DNA from: Osmia lignaria lignaria
Taxonomy: Eukaryota; Arthropoda; Insecta; Hymenoptera; Megachilidae
Assembly (NCBI RefSeq): GCF_051020975.1
Contig: NW_027478167.1
Location: 6,448,001 to 6,512,000 of the forward strand
Direction: 5' to 3'
DNA length: 64,000 bases
In this document: positions 47,548 through 61,070 of the stretch, piece by piece
Layout: every line of letters begins with the position of its first letter
How positions within the stretch are numbered: the first letter of the stretch is position 1
Notes under the pieces: generated by a model
Told to the model about the DNA's origin: nothing
The model's database searches: none
Seen by the model: only the letters and a program-made list of their open reading frames with translations
Program-made: the position numbers and the translations under genes

Positions 47548-50500
47548 TTGCAGATTTATCTCAAGGGAAGGGGCCTGACGGACATATTTCGAGATATTTC
47601 TTCTTCCTGTTGTTCCTCTTCTGCACAGCTAAGTTGGAAGTGGCATTTGCGGCTCGCACTAGTGCAGAGTTATCTCAAAGAAAGGGGCCACGGTGTTTCT
47701 GTATCCCTATTATGTTGGTGCGGCTTCGGAACTTGTAAATATCTCGATATATCTCGAGAACTACGCTTCTGATCAAAAAATATCATAGAACATAAATTGT
47801 AGGAAACATAATTCTCTACAAAAAACGTCTCTTAACATTTTGCCATAGCTCGCTTCGTTTCCGAGATATTTGCAGATTCAGCTCAAAGGAACTGGCCTGA
47901 CGGACATATTTCGAGATATTTCTTCTTCTTTTTGTTCTTCTTCTGCACAGCTAAGCTGGAAGTGGGATTTGCGGCTCGCACTAGTGCAGACTTATCTCAA
48001 AGAAAGGGGCCACGGTGTTTCTGTATCTCTATTATGTTGGTGCGGCTTCGGAACTTTTAAATATCTTGATATATCTCGAGAACTACGCATCTGATCAAAA
48101 AATATCATAGAACATGAAAAGTAGGAAACTTAACTCTCTACAAAAGAGGTCTCTTAACATTTTGCCATAGCTCGCTTCGTTTCCGAGATATTTGCAGATA
48201 TATCTCAAGGGAAGGGGCCTGACGGACATATTTCGAGATATTTCTTCTTCTTGTTGTTCTTCTTCTGCACAGCTAAGCTGGAAGTGGCATTTGCGGCTCG
48301 CACTAGTGCACAGTTATCTCAAAGAAAGGGGCCACGGTGTTTCTGTATCTCTATTATGTTGGTGCGTCTTCGGAACTTTTAAATATCTCGATATATCTCG
48401 AAAACTACGCTTCTGATCAAAAAATATCATAGAACATAAATTGTAGGAAACATAATTCTCTACAAAAAACGTCTCTTAACATTTTGCCATAGCTCGCTTC
48501 GTTTCCGAGATATTTGCAGATTCAGCTCAAAGGAACTGGCCTGACGGACATATTTCGAGATATTTCTTCTTCTTGTTGTTCTTCCTCTGCACAGCTAAGC
48601 TGGAAGTGGCATTTGCAGCTCGCAATAGTGCAGAGTTATCTCAAAGAAAGGGGCCACGGTGTTTCTGTATCTCTATTATGTTGGTGCGGCTTCGGAACTT
48701 TTAAATATCTTGATATATCTCGAGAACTACGCATCTGATCAAAAAATATCATAGAACATGAAAAGTAGGAAACTTAATTCTCTACAAAAAAGGTCGCTTA
48801 ACATTTTGCCATAGCTCTCTTCGTTTCCGAGATATTTGCAGATTTATCTCAAGGGAAGGGGCCTGACGGACATATTTCGAGATATTTCTTCTTCTTGTTG
48901 TTCTTCTTCTGCACAGCTAAGCTGGAAGTGGCATTTGCGCCTCGCACTAGTGCAGAGTTATCTCAAAGAAAGGGGCCACGGTGTTTCTGTATCCCTATTA
49001 TGTTGGTGCGGCTTCGGAACTTTTAAATATCTCGATATATCTCGAGAACTACGCTTCTGATCAAAAAATATCATAGAACATAAATTGTAGGAAACATAAT
49101 TCTCTACAAAAAACGTCTCTTAACATTTTGCCATAGCTCGCTTCGTTTCCGAGATATTTGCAGATTCAGCTCAAAGGAACTGGCCTGACGGACATATTTC
49201 GAGATATTTCTTCTTCTTGTTGTTCTTCCTCTGCACAGCTAAGCTGGAAGTGGCATTTGCAGCTCGCAATAGTGCAGAGTTATCTCAAAGAAAGGGGCCA
49301 CGGTGTTTCTGTATCTCTATTATGTTGGTGCGGCTTCGGAACTTTTAAATATCTTGACATATCTCGAGAACTACGCATCTGATTAAAAAATATCATAGAA
49401 CATAAAAAGTAGGAAACTTAATTCTCTACAAAAAAGGTCTCTTAACATTTTGCCATAGCTCGCTTCGTTTCCGAGATATTTGCAGATTTATCTCAAGGGA
49501 AGGGGCCTAACGGACATATTTCGAGATATTTCTTCTTCTTGTTGTTCTTCTTCTGCACAGCTAAACTGGAAGTGGCATTTCCAGCTCGCAATAGTGCAGA
49601 GTTATCTCAAAGAAAGGGGCCACGGTGTTTCTGTATCTCTATTATGTTGGTGCGGCTTCGGAACTTTTAAATATCTCGATATATCTCGAAAACTACGCTT
49701 CTGATCAAAAAATATCATAGAACATAAATTGTAGGAAACATAATTCTCTACAAAAAAGGTCTCTTAACATTTTGCCATAGCTCGCTTCGTTTCCGAGATA
49801 TTTGCAGATATATCTCAAGGGAAGGGGCCTGACGGACATATTTCGAGATATTTCTTCTTCTTGTTGTTCTTCTTCTGCACAGCTAAGCTGGTAGTGGCAT
49901 TTGCGGCTCGCACTAGTGCAGAGTTATCTCAAAGAAAGGGGCCACGGTGTTTCTGTATCTCTATTATGTTGGTGCGGCTTCCGAACTTTTAAATATCTTG
50001 ATATATCTCGAGAACTACGCATCTGATCAAAAAATATCATAGAACATAAAAAGTAGGAAACTTAATTCTCTACAAAAAAGGTCTCTTAACATTTTGCCAT
50101 AGCTCGCTTCGTTTCCGAGATATTTGCAGATTTATCTCAAGGGAAGGGGCCTAACGGACATATTTCGAGATATTTCTTCTTCTTGTTGTTCTTCTTCTGC
50201 ACAGCTAAACTGGAAGTGGCATTTCCAGCTCGCAATAGTGCAGAGTTATCTCAAAGAGAGGGGCCACGGTGTTTCTGTATCTCTATTATGTTGGTGCGGC
50301 TTCGGAACTTTTAAATATCTTGATATATCTCGAGAACTACGCATCTGATCAAAAAATATCATAGAACATGAAAAGTAGGAAACTTAATTCTCTACAAAAA
50401 AGGTCTCTTAACATTTTGCCATAGCTCTCTTGGTTTCCGAGATATTTGCAGATTTATCTCAAGGGAAGGGGCCTGACGGACATATTTCGAGATATTTCTT

Positions 50501-52377
50501 CTTCCTGTTGTTCCTCTTCTGCACAGCTAAGCTGGAAGTGGCATTTGCGGCTCGCACTAGTGCAGAGTTATCTCAAAGAAAGGGGCCACGGTGTTTCTGT
50601 ATCTCTATTATGTTGGTGCGGCTTCCGAACTTTTAAATATCTCCATATATCTCGAAAACTACGCTTCTGATCAAAAAATATCATACAACATAAATTGTAG
50701 GAAACATAATTCTCTACAAAAAAGGTCTCTTAACATTTTGCCATAGCTCGCTTCGTTTCCGAGATGTTTGCAGATTCAGCTCAAAGGAACTGGCCTGACG
50801 GACATATTTCGAGATATTTCTTCTTCTTGTTGTTCTTCCTCTGCACAGCTAAGCTGGAAGTGGCATTTGCAGCTCGCAATAGTGCAGAGTTATCTCAAAG
50901 AAAGGGGCCACGGTGTTTCTGTATCTCTATTATGTTGGTGCGGCTTCGGAACTTATAAATATCTTGATATATCTCGAGAACTACGCATCTGATCAAAAAA
51001 TATCATAGAACATAAAAAGTAGGAAACTTAATTCTCTACAAAAAAGTTCTCTTAACATTTTGCCATAGCTCGCTTCGTTTCCGAGACATTTGCAGATTTA
51101 TTTCAAGGGAAGGGGCCTGACGGACATATTTCGAGATATTTCTTCTTCCTGTTGTTCTTCTTCTGCACAGCTAAGCTGGAAGTTGCATTTGCGGCTCGCA
51201 CTAGTGTACAGTTATCTCAAAGAAAGGGGCCACGGTGTTTCTGTATCTCTATTATGTTGGTGCGGCTTCCGAACTTTTAAATATCTCGATATATCTCGAA
51301 AACTACGCTTCTGATCAAAAAATATCATACAACATAAATTGTAGGAAACATAATTCTCTACAAAAAAGGTCTCTTAACATTTTGCCATAGCTCGCTTCGT
51401 TTCCGAGATATTTGCAGATTTATCTCAAGGGAAGGGGCCTAACGGACATATTTCGAGATATTTCTTCTTCTTGTTGTTCTTCTTCTGCACATCTAAACTG
51501 GAAGTGGCATTTCCAGCTCGCAATAGTGCAGAGTTATCTCAAAGAAAGGGGCCACGGTGTTTCTGTATCTCTATTATGTTGGTGCGGTTTCGGAACTTTT
51601 AAATATCTTGATATATCTCGAGAACTACGCATCGGATCAGAAAATATCATAGAACATAAAAAGTAGGAAACTTAATTCTCTACAAAAAAGGTCTCTTAAC
51701 ATTTTGCCATAGCTCGCTTTGTTTCCGAGATATTTGCAGATTTATCTCAAGGGAAGGGGCCTGACGGACGTATTTCGAGGTATTTCTTCTTCTTGTTGTT
51801 CTTCTTCTGCACAGCTGAGCTGGAAGTGGCATTTGCAGGTCGCAATAGTGCAGAGTTATCTCAAAGAAAGGGGCCACGGTGTTTCTGTATCTCTATTATG
51901 TTGGTGCGGCTTCGGAACTAATAAATATCTCGATATATCTCGAAAACTACGCTTCTGATCAAAAAATATCATAAAACGTAAATTGTAGGAAACATTATTC
52001 TCTACAAAAAAGGTCTCTTAACATTTTGCCATAGCTCGCTTCGTTTCCGAGATATTTGCAGATTTATCTCAAGGGAAGTGGCCTGACGGACATATTTCGA
52101 GATATTTCTTCTTCTTGTTGTTCTTGTTCTGCACAGCTAAGCTGGAAGTGGCATTTGCAGCTCGCAATAGTGCAGAGTTATCCCAAAGAAAGGGGCCACG
52201 GTGTTTCTGTATCTCTATTATGTTGGTGCGGCTTCGGAACTTTTAAATATCTTGATATATCTCGAGAACTACGCATCTGATCAAAAAATATCATACTACA
52301 TAAAAAGTAGGAAACTTAATTCTCTACAAGAAAGGTCTCTAAACATTTTGCCATAGCTCGCTTCGTTTCCGAGATAT
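47548..52377 (+). repeat. Array domain where Q heads return; 9-monomer spacing
   Basis: The monomers at 47548 and 50446 share the upstream CTCTCTTGGTTTCC and the tract TTCCTGTTGTTCCTC, 2,898 bp apart. Each is followed by a Q-head monomer (47870, 50768). The junction word GCTCTCTT occurs before 42396, 44972, 47548, 48836 and 50446, giving spacings of 8, 8, 4 and 5 monomers. Q heads also occur at 48514 and 49158. Confidence 0.8.
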
Positions 52378-55300
52378 TTGCAGATTTATCTCAAGGGAAG
52401 GGGCCTGACGGACATATTTCGAGATATTTCTTCTTCTTGTTGTTCTTCTTCTGCACAGCTAAGCTGGAAGTGGCATTTGCAGCTCGCAATAGTGCAGAGT
52501 TATCTCAAAGAGAGGGGCCACGGTGTTTCTGTATCTCTATTATGTTGGTGCGGCTTCGGAACTTTTAAATATCTTGATATATCTCGAGAACTACGCATCT
52601 GATCAAAAAATATCATAGAAGATAAAAAGTAGGAAACTTAATTCTCTACAAAAAAGGTCTCTTAACATTTCGCCATAGCTCGCTTCGTTTCCGAGATATT
52701 TGCAGATTCAGCTCAAAGGAACTGGCCTGACGGACATATTTCGAGATATTTCTTCTTCTTGTTGTTCTTCCTCTGCACAGCTAAGCTGGAAGTGGCATTT
52801 GCAGCTCGCAATAGTGCAGAGTTATCTCAAAGAAAGGGGCCACGGTGTTTCTGTATCTCTATTATGTTGGTGCGGCTTCGGAACTTTTAAATATCTTGAT
52901 ATATCTCGAGAACTACGCATCTGATCAAAAAATATCATACTACATAAAAAGTAGGAAACTTAATTCTCTACAAGAAAGGTCTCTAAACATTTTGCCATAG
53001 CTCGCTTCGTTTCCGAGATATTTGCAGATTTATCTCAAGGGAAGGGGCCTGACGGACATATTTCGAGATATTTCTTCTTCTTGTTGTTCTTCTTCTGCAC
53101 AGCTAAGCTGGAAGTGGCATTTGCAGCTCGCAATAGTGCAGAGTTATCTCAAAGAGAGGGGCCACGGTGTTTCTGTATCTCTATTATGTTGGTGCGGCTT
53201 CGGAACTTTTAAATATCTTGATATATCTCGAGAACTACGCATCTGATCAAAAAATATCATAGAAGATAAAAAGCAGGAAACTTAATTCTCTACAAAAAAG
53301 GTCTCTTAACATTTCGCCATAGCTCGCTTCGTTTCCGAGATATTTGCAGATTCAGCTCAAAGGAACTGGCCTGACGGACATATTTCGAGATATTTCTTCT
53401 TCTTGTTGTTCTTCTTCTGCACAGCTAAGCTGGAAGTGGCATTTGCAGCTCGCACTAGTGCAGAGTTATCTCACCGAAATGGGCCACGGTGTTTCTGTAT
53501 CTCTATTATGTTGGTGCGGCTTCGGAACTTTTAAATATCTCGATATATCTCGAAAACTACGCTTCTGACCAAAAATATCATACAACATAAATTGTAGGAA
53601 ACATAATTCTCTACAAAAAAGGTCTCTTAACATTTTGCCATAGCTCGCTTCGTTTCCGAGATATTTGCCGATTTATCTCAAGGGAAGGGGCCTGACGGAC
53701 ATATTTCGAGATATTTCTTCTTCTTGTTGTTCTTCTTCTGCACAGCTAAGCTGGAAGTGGCATTTGCAGCTCGCACTAGTGCAGAGTTATCTCAAAGAAA
53801 GGGGCCACGGTGTTTCTGTATCTCTATTATGTTGGTGCGGCTTCGGAACTTTTAAATATCTCGATATATCTCGAAAACTACGCTTCTGATCAAAAAATAT
53901 CATAGAACATAAATTGTAGGAACCATAATTCTCTACAAAAAAGGTCTCTTAACATTTTGCGATAGCTCGCTTCGTTTCCGAGATATTTGCAGATTTATCT
54001 CAAGGGAAGGGGCCTGACGGACATATTTCAAGATATTTCTTCTTCTTGTTGTTCTTCTTCTGCACAGCTAAGCTGGAAGTGGCATTTGCGGCTCGCACTA
54101 GTGCAGAGTTATCTCAAAGAAAGGGGCCACGGTGTTTCTGTATCTCTATTATGTTGGTGCGGCTTCGGAACTTTTAAATATCTTGATATATCTCGAGAAC
54201 TACGCATCTGATCACAAAATGTCATACTACATAAAAAGTAGGAAACTTAATTCTCTACAAAAAAGGTCTCTTAACATTTTGCCATAGCTCGCTTCGTTTC
54301 CGAGATATTTGCAGATTTATCTCAAGGGAAGGGGCCTGACGGACATATTTCGAGATATTTCTTCTTCTTGTTGTTCTTCTTCTGCACAGCTGAGCTGGAA
54401 GTGGCATTTGCAGGTCGCAATAGTGCAGAGTTATCTCAAAGAAAGGGGCCACGGTGTTTCTGTATCTCTATTATGTTGGTGCGGCTTCGCAACTTTTAAA
54501 TATCTCGATATATCTCGAGAACTACGCATCTGATCAAAAAATATCATAGAACATAAAAAGTAAAAAACTTAATTCTCTACAAAAAAGGTCTCTTAACATT
54601 TTGCCATAGCTCGCTTCGTTTCCGAGATATTTGCAGATTCAGCTCAAAGGAACTGGCCTGACGGACATATTTCGAGATATTTCTTCTTCTTGTTGTTCTT
54701 CCTCTGCACAGCTAAGCTGGAAGTGGCATTTGCAGCTCGCAATAGTGCAGAGTTATCTCAAAGAAAGGGGCCACGGTGTTTCTGTATCTCTATTATGTTG
54801 GTGCGGCTTCGGAACTTTTAAATATCTTGATATATCTCGAGAACTACGCATCTGATCAAAAAATATCATAGAAAATAAAAAGTAGGAAACTTAATTCTCT
54901 ACAAAAAAGGTCTCTTAACATTTTGCCATAGCTCGCTTCGTTTCCGAGATATTTGCATATGTATCTCAAGGGAAGGGGCCTGACGGACATATTTCGAGAT
55001 ATTTCTTCTTCTTGTTGTTCTTCTTCTGCACAGCTAAGCTGGAAGTGGCATTTGCGGCTCGCACTAGTGCAGAGTTATCTCAAAGAAAGGGGCCACGGTG
55101 TTTCTGTATCTCTATTATGTTGGTGCGGCTTCGGAACTTTTAAATATCTTGATATATCTCGAGAACTACGCATCTGATCAAAAAATATCATAGAACATAA
55201 AAAGTAGGAAACTTAATTCTCTACAAAAAAGGTCTCTTAACATTTTGCCATAGCTCGCTTCGTTTCCGAGATATTTGCAGATTTATCTCAAGGGAAGGGG

Positions 55301-57206
55301 CCTGACGGACATATTTCGAGATATTTCTTCTTCTTGTTGTTCTTCTTCTGCACAGCTGAGCTGGAAGTGGCATTTGCAGGTCGCAATAGTGCAGAGTTAT
55401 CTCAAAGAAAGGGGCCACGGTGTTTCTGTATCTCTATTATGTTGGTGCGGCTTCGCAACTTTTAAATATCTCGATATATCTCGAGAACTACGCATCTGAT
55501 CAAAAAATATCATAGAACATAAAAAGTAAAAAACTTAATTCTCTACAAAAAAGGTCTCTTAACATTTTGCCATAGCTCGCTTCGTTTCCGAGATATTTGC
55601 AGATTTATCTCAAGGGAAGGGGCCTGACGGACATATTTCGAGATATTTCTTCTTCTTGTTGTTCTTCTTCTGCACAGCTGAGCTGGAAGTGGCATTTGCA
55701 GGTCGCAATAGTGCAGAGTTATCTCAAAGAAAGGGGCCACGGTGTTTCTGTATCTCTATTATGTTGGTGCGGCTTCGGAACTTTTAAATATCTCGATATA
55801 TCTCGAAAACTACGCTTCTGATCAAAAAATATCATAGAACGTAAATTGTAGGAAATATTATTCTCTACAAAAAAGGTCTCTTAACGTTTTGCCATAGCTC
55901 GCTTCGTTTCCGAGATATTTGCAGATTCCTCTCAAGGGAAGGGGTCTGACGGATATATTTCGAGATATTTCTTCTTCTTGTTGTTCTTCTTCTGCACAGC
56001 TAAGCTCGAAGTGGCATTTGCAGCTCGCAATAGTGCAGAGTTATCTCAAAGAAAGAGGCCACGGTGTTTCTGTACCTCTATTATGTTGGTGCAGCTTCGG
56101 AACTTTTAAATATCTCGATATATCTCGAGAACTACGCATCTGATCAAAAAATATCATCGAACATAAAAAGTAGGAAACTTAATTCTCTACAAAAAAGGTC
56201 TCTTAACATTTTGCCATAGCTCGCTTCGTTTCCGAGATAGTTGCAGATTTATCTCAAGGGAAGTGGCCTGACGGACATATTTCGAGATATTTCTTCTTCT
56301 TGTTGTTCTTCTTCTGCACAGCTAAGCTGGAAGTGGCATTTGCAGCTCGCAATAGTGCAGAGTTATCCCAAAGAAAGGGGCCACGGTGTTTCTGTATCTC
56401 TATTATGTTGGTGCGGCTTCGCAACTTTTAAATATCTCGATATATCTCGAGAACTACGCATCTGATCAAAAAATATCATAGAACATAAAAAGTGGGAAAC
56501 TTAATTCTCTACAAAAAAGGTCTCTTAACATTTTGCCATAGCTCGCTTCGTTTCCGAGATATTTGCAGATTTATCTCAAGGGAAGGGGCCTGACGGACAT
56601 ATTTCGAGATATTTCTTCTTCTTGTTGTTCTTCTTCTGCACAGCTAAGCTGGAAGTGGCATTTGCAGCGCGCAATAGTGCAGAGTTATCTCAAAGAAAGG
56701 GGCCACGGTGTTTCTGTATCTCTATTATGTTGGTGCGGCTTCGGAACTTTTAAATATCTTGATATATCTCGAGAACTACGCATGTGATCAAAAAATATCA
56801 TACTACCTAAAAAGTAGGAAACTTAATTCTCTACAAGAAAGGTCTCTAAACATTTTGCCATAGCTCGCTTCGTTTCCGAGATATTTGCAGATTTATCTCA
56901 AGGGAAGGGGCCTGACGGACATATTTCGAGATATTTCTTCTTCTTGTTGTTCTTCTTCTGCACAGCTAAGCTGGAAGTGGCATTTGCGGCTCGCACTAGT
57001 GCAGAGTTATCTCAAAGAACGAGGCCACGGTGTTTCTGTATCCCTATTATGTTGGTGCGGCTTCGGAACTTTTAAATATCTTGATATATCTCAAGAACTA
57101 CGCTTCTGATCAAAAAATATCATAGAACATAAATTGTAGGAAACATAATTCTCTACAAAAAACGTCTCTTAACATTTTGCCATAGCTCGCTTCGTTTCCG
57201 AGATAT
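52378..57206 (+). repeat. Array domain with local dimer and trimer duplications
   Basis: The dimer at 52378-53021 is repeated at 53022-53664: ATCATACTACAT, ACAAGAAAGG with CTCTAAAC, and AGAAGATAAAAAG all recur 644 bp apart. The monomer with CAGCTGAGCTGG and GCAGGTCGCAATAG occurs at 51734, 54309, 55275 and 55597. The monomer with GGAAGTGGCC and TTATCCCAAAG occurs at 52056 and 56241. Confidence 0.82.
53571..53575 (+). other. Only net length change: A6 reduced to A5
   Basis: The usual CTGATCAAAAAATATC reads CTGACCAAAAATATC here, with one T to C change and one A lost. It makes the monomer at 53344 321 bp long and shifts the register from 214 + 322k to 53665 + 322j. No other monomer start departs from the 322-bp spacing. 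Confidence 0.95.
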
Positions 57207-59782
57207 TTGCAGATTCAGCTCAAAGGAACTGGCCTGACGGACATATTTCGAGATATTTCTTCTTCTTGTTGTTCTTCCACTGCACAGCTAAGCTGGAAGT
57301 GGCATTTGCAGCTCGCAATAGTGCAGAGTTATCTCAAAGAAAGGGGCCACGGTGTTTCTGTATCTCTATTATGTTGGTGCGGCTTCGGAACTTTTGAATA
57401 TCTTGATATATCTCGAGAACTACGCATCTGATCAAAAAATATCATAGAACATAAAAAGTAGGAAACTTAATTCTCTACAAAAAAGGTCGCTTAACATTTT
57501 GCCATAGCTCGCTTCGTTTCCGAGATATTTGCATATTTATCTCAAGGGAAGGGGCCTGACGGACATATTTCGAGATATTTCTTCTTCTTGTTGTTCTTCT
57601 TCTGCACAGCTAAGCTGGAAGTGGCATTTGCGGCTCGCACTGGTGCAGAGTTATCTCAAAGAACGGGGCCACGGTGTCTCTGTATCCCTATTATGTTGGT
57701 GCGGCTTCGGAAATTTTAAATATCTTGATATATCTCGAGAACTACGCTTCTGATCAAAAAATATCGTAGAACATAAATTGTAGGAAACATAATTCTCTAC
57801 AGAAAACGTCTCTTAACATTTTGCCATAGCTCGCTTCGTTTCCGAGATATTTGCAGATATATCTCAAGGGAAGGGGCCTGACGGACATATTTCGAGATAT
57901 TTCTTCTTCTTGTTGTTCTTCTTCTGCTCAGCTAAGCTGGAAGTGGCATTTACAGCTCGCAATAGTGCAGAGTTATCTCAAAGAAAGGGGCCACGGTGTT
58001 TCTGTATCTCTATTATGTTGGTGCGGCTTCGGAACTTTTAAATATCTTGATATATCTCGAGAACTACGCATCTGATCAAAAAATATCATAGAACATAAAA
58101 AGTAGGAAACTTAATTCTCTACAAAAAAGGTCGCTTAACATTTTGCCATAGCTCGCTTCGTTTCCGAGATATTTGCATATTTATCTCAAGGGAAGGGGCC
58201 TGACGGACATATTTCGAGATATTTCTTCTTCTTGTTGTTCTTCTTCTGCACAGCTAAGCTGGAAGTGGCATTTGCGGCTCGCACTAGTGCAGAGTTATGT
58301 CAAAGAACGGGGCCACGGTGTTTCTGTATCCCTATTATGTTGGTGCGGCTTCGGAACTTTTAAATATCTTGATATATCTCGAGAACTACGCATCTGATCA
58401 AAAAATATCATAGAACATAAAAAGTAGGAAACTTAATTCTCTACAAAAAAGGTCTCTTAACATTTTGCCATAGCTCGCTTCGTTTCCGAGATATTTGCAG
58501 ATTTATCTCAAGGGAAGGAGCCTGACGGACATATTTCGAGATATTTCTTCTTCTTGTTGTTCTTCTTCTGCACAGCTAAGCTGGAAGTGGCATTTGCGGC
58601 TTGCACTAGTGCAGAGTTATCTCAACGAAAGGGGCCACGGTGTTTCTGTATCTCTATTATGTTGGTGCGGCTTCGGAACTTTTAAATATCTCGATATATC
58701 TCGAAAACTACGCTTCTGATGAAAAAATATCATAGAACATAAATTGTAGGAAACATAATTCTCTACAAAAAAGGTCTCTTAACATTTGGCCATAGCTCGC
58801 TTCGTTTCCGAGATATTTGCAGATTTATCTCAAGGGAAGGGGCCTGACGGACATATTTCGAGATATTTCTTCTTCTTGTTGTTCTTCTTCTGCACAGCTA
58901 AGCTGCAAGTGGCATTTACAGCTCGCAATAGTGCAGAGTTATCTCAAAGAAACGGGCCACGGTGTTTCTGTATCTCTATTATGTTGGTGCGGCTTCGGAA
59001 CTTTTAAATATCTCGATATATCTCGAAAACTACGCTTCTGATCAAAAAATATCATAGAACATAAATTGTAGGAAACATAATTCTCTACAAAAAACGTCTC
59101 TTAACATTTTGCCATAGCTCGCTTCGTTTCCGAGATATTTGCAGATTTATCTCAAGGGAAGTGGCCTGACGGACATATTTCGAGATATTTCTTCTTCTTG
59201 TTGTTCTTCGTCTGCACAGCTAAGCTGGAAGTGGCATTTGCGGCTCGCACTAGTGCAGAGTTATCTCAACGAAAGGGGCCACAGTGTTTCTGTATCTCTA
59301 TTATGTTGGTGCGGCTTCGGAACTTTTAAATATCTCGATATATCTCGAAAACTACGCTTCTGATGAAAAAATATCATAGAACATAAATTGTAGGAAACAT
59401 AATTCTCTACAAAAAAGGTCTCTAAACATTTTGCCATAGCTCGCTTCGTTTCCGAGATATTTGCAGATATATCTCAAGGGAAGGGGCCTGACGGACATAT
59501 TTCGAGATATTTCTTCTTCTTGTTGTTCTTCTTCTGCACAGCTAAGCTGGAAGTGGCATTTACAGCTCGCAATAGTGCAGAGTTATCTCAAAGAAAGGGG
59601 CCACGGTGTTTCTGTATCTCTATTATGTTGGTGCGGCTTCGGAACTTTTAAATATCTTGATATATCTCGAGAACTACGCATCTGATCAAAAAATATCATA
59701 GAACATAAAAAGTAGGAAACTTAATTCTCTACAAAAAACGTCTCTTAACAGTTTGCCATAGCTCGCTTCGTTTCCGAGATAT
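57207..59782 (+). repeat. 8-monomer higher-order repeat, complete copy A-H (2,576 bp)
   Basis: The order is A (CCACTGCAC, TTTTGAATATC), B (CATATTTATC head, GTGTCTCTG, GGAAATTTT, ATCGTAG), C (TATATCTC head), D (TTATGTCAAAG), E (AAGGAGCCTG, CTGATGAAAA), F (CATTTGGCC before it, GCTGCAAGTGG, AAACGGGCC), G (GGAAGTGGCC, CTTCGTCTGC, CACAGTGTTT) and H (preceded by CTCTAAACATT). Monomer A returns at 61071, preceded by AACAGTTTGCC, and A-E follow in the same order. Confidence 0.88.
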
Positions 59783-60104
59783 TTGCAGATTCAGCTCAAA
59801 GGAACTGGCCTGACGGACATATTTCGAGATATTTCTTCTTCTTGTTGTTCTTCTTCTGCACAGCTAAGCTGGAAGTGGCATTTGCGGCTCGCACTAGTGC
59901 AGAGTTATCTCAACGAAAGGGGCCACGGTGTTTCTGTATCTCTATTATGTTGGTGCGGCTTCGGAACTTTTAAATATCTCGATATATCTCGAAAACTACG
60001 CTTCTGATGAAAAAATATCATAGAACATAAATTGTAGGAAACATAATTCTCTACAAAAAAGGTCTCTTAACATTTGGCCATAGCTCGCTTCGTTTCCGAG
60101 ATAT
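59783..60104 (+). repeat. Hybrid monomer A/E in the terminal 8-monomer repeat
   Basis: The upstream junction (AACAGTTTGCC) and Q head are those of monomer A (61071). From CTTCTGCAC on it is monomer E: GCACTAGTGC, TCAACGAAAGG and CTGATGAAAAAATATC, followed by CATTTGGCC and then F. The switch lies between about 59807 and 59853. The exchange removed B, C and D and left the short unit A/E-F-G-H. Confidence 0.9.
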
Positions 60105-61070
60105 TTGCAGATTTATCTCAAGGGAAGGGGCCTGACGGACATATTTCGAGATATTTCTTCTTCTTGTTGTTCTTCTTCTGCACAGCTAAGCTGCAAGTGG
60201 CATTTACAGCTCGCAATAGTGCAGAGTTATCTCAAAGAAACGGGCCACGGTGTTTCTGTATCTCTATTATGTTGGTGCGGCTTCGGAACTTTTAAATATC
60301 TCGATATATCTCGAAAACTACGCTTCTGATCAAAAAATATCATAGAACATAAATTGTAGGAAACATAATTCTCTACAAAAAACGTCTCTTAACATTTTGC
60401 CATAGCTCGCTTCGTTTCCGAGATATTTGCAGATTTATCTCAAGGGAAGTGGCCTGACGGACATATTTCGAGATATTTCTTCTTCTTGTTGTTCTTCGTC
60501 TGCACAGCTAAGCTGGAAGTGGCATTTGCGGCTCGCACTAGTGCAGAGTTATCTCAACGAAAGGGGCCACAGTGTTTCTGTATCTCTATTATGTTGGTGC
60601 GGCTTCGGAACTTTTAAATATCTCGATATATCTCGAAAACTACGCTTCTGATGAAAAAATATCATAGAACATAAATTGTAGGAAACATAATTCTCTACAA
60701 AAAAGGTCTCTAAACATTTTGCCATAGCTCGCTTCGTTTCCGAGATATTTGCAGATATATCTCAAGGGAAGGGGCCTGACGGACATATTTCGAGATATTT
60801 CTTCTTCTTGTTGTTCTTCTTCTGCACAGCTAAGCTGGAAGTGGCATTTACAGCTCGCAATAGTGCAGAGTTATCTCAAAGAAAGGGGCCACGGTGTTTC
60901 TGTATCTCTATTATGTTGGTGCGGCTTCGGAACTTTTAAATATCTTGATATATCTCGAGAACTACGCATCTGATCAAAAAATATCATAGAACATAAAAAG
61001 TAGGAAACTTAATTCTCTACAAAAAACGTCTCTTAACAGTTTGCCATAGCTCGCTTCGTTTCCGAGATAT
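60105..61070 (+). repeat. Second copy of monomers F, G and H
   Basis: These repeat 58817-59782 at an offset of 1,288 bp with every diagnostic variant kept and no difference that I noticed. The 1,288-bp spacing results from the A/E deletion in the preceding unit. Confidence 0.9.
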
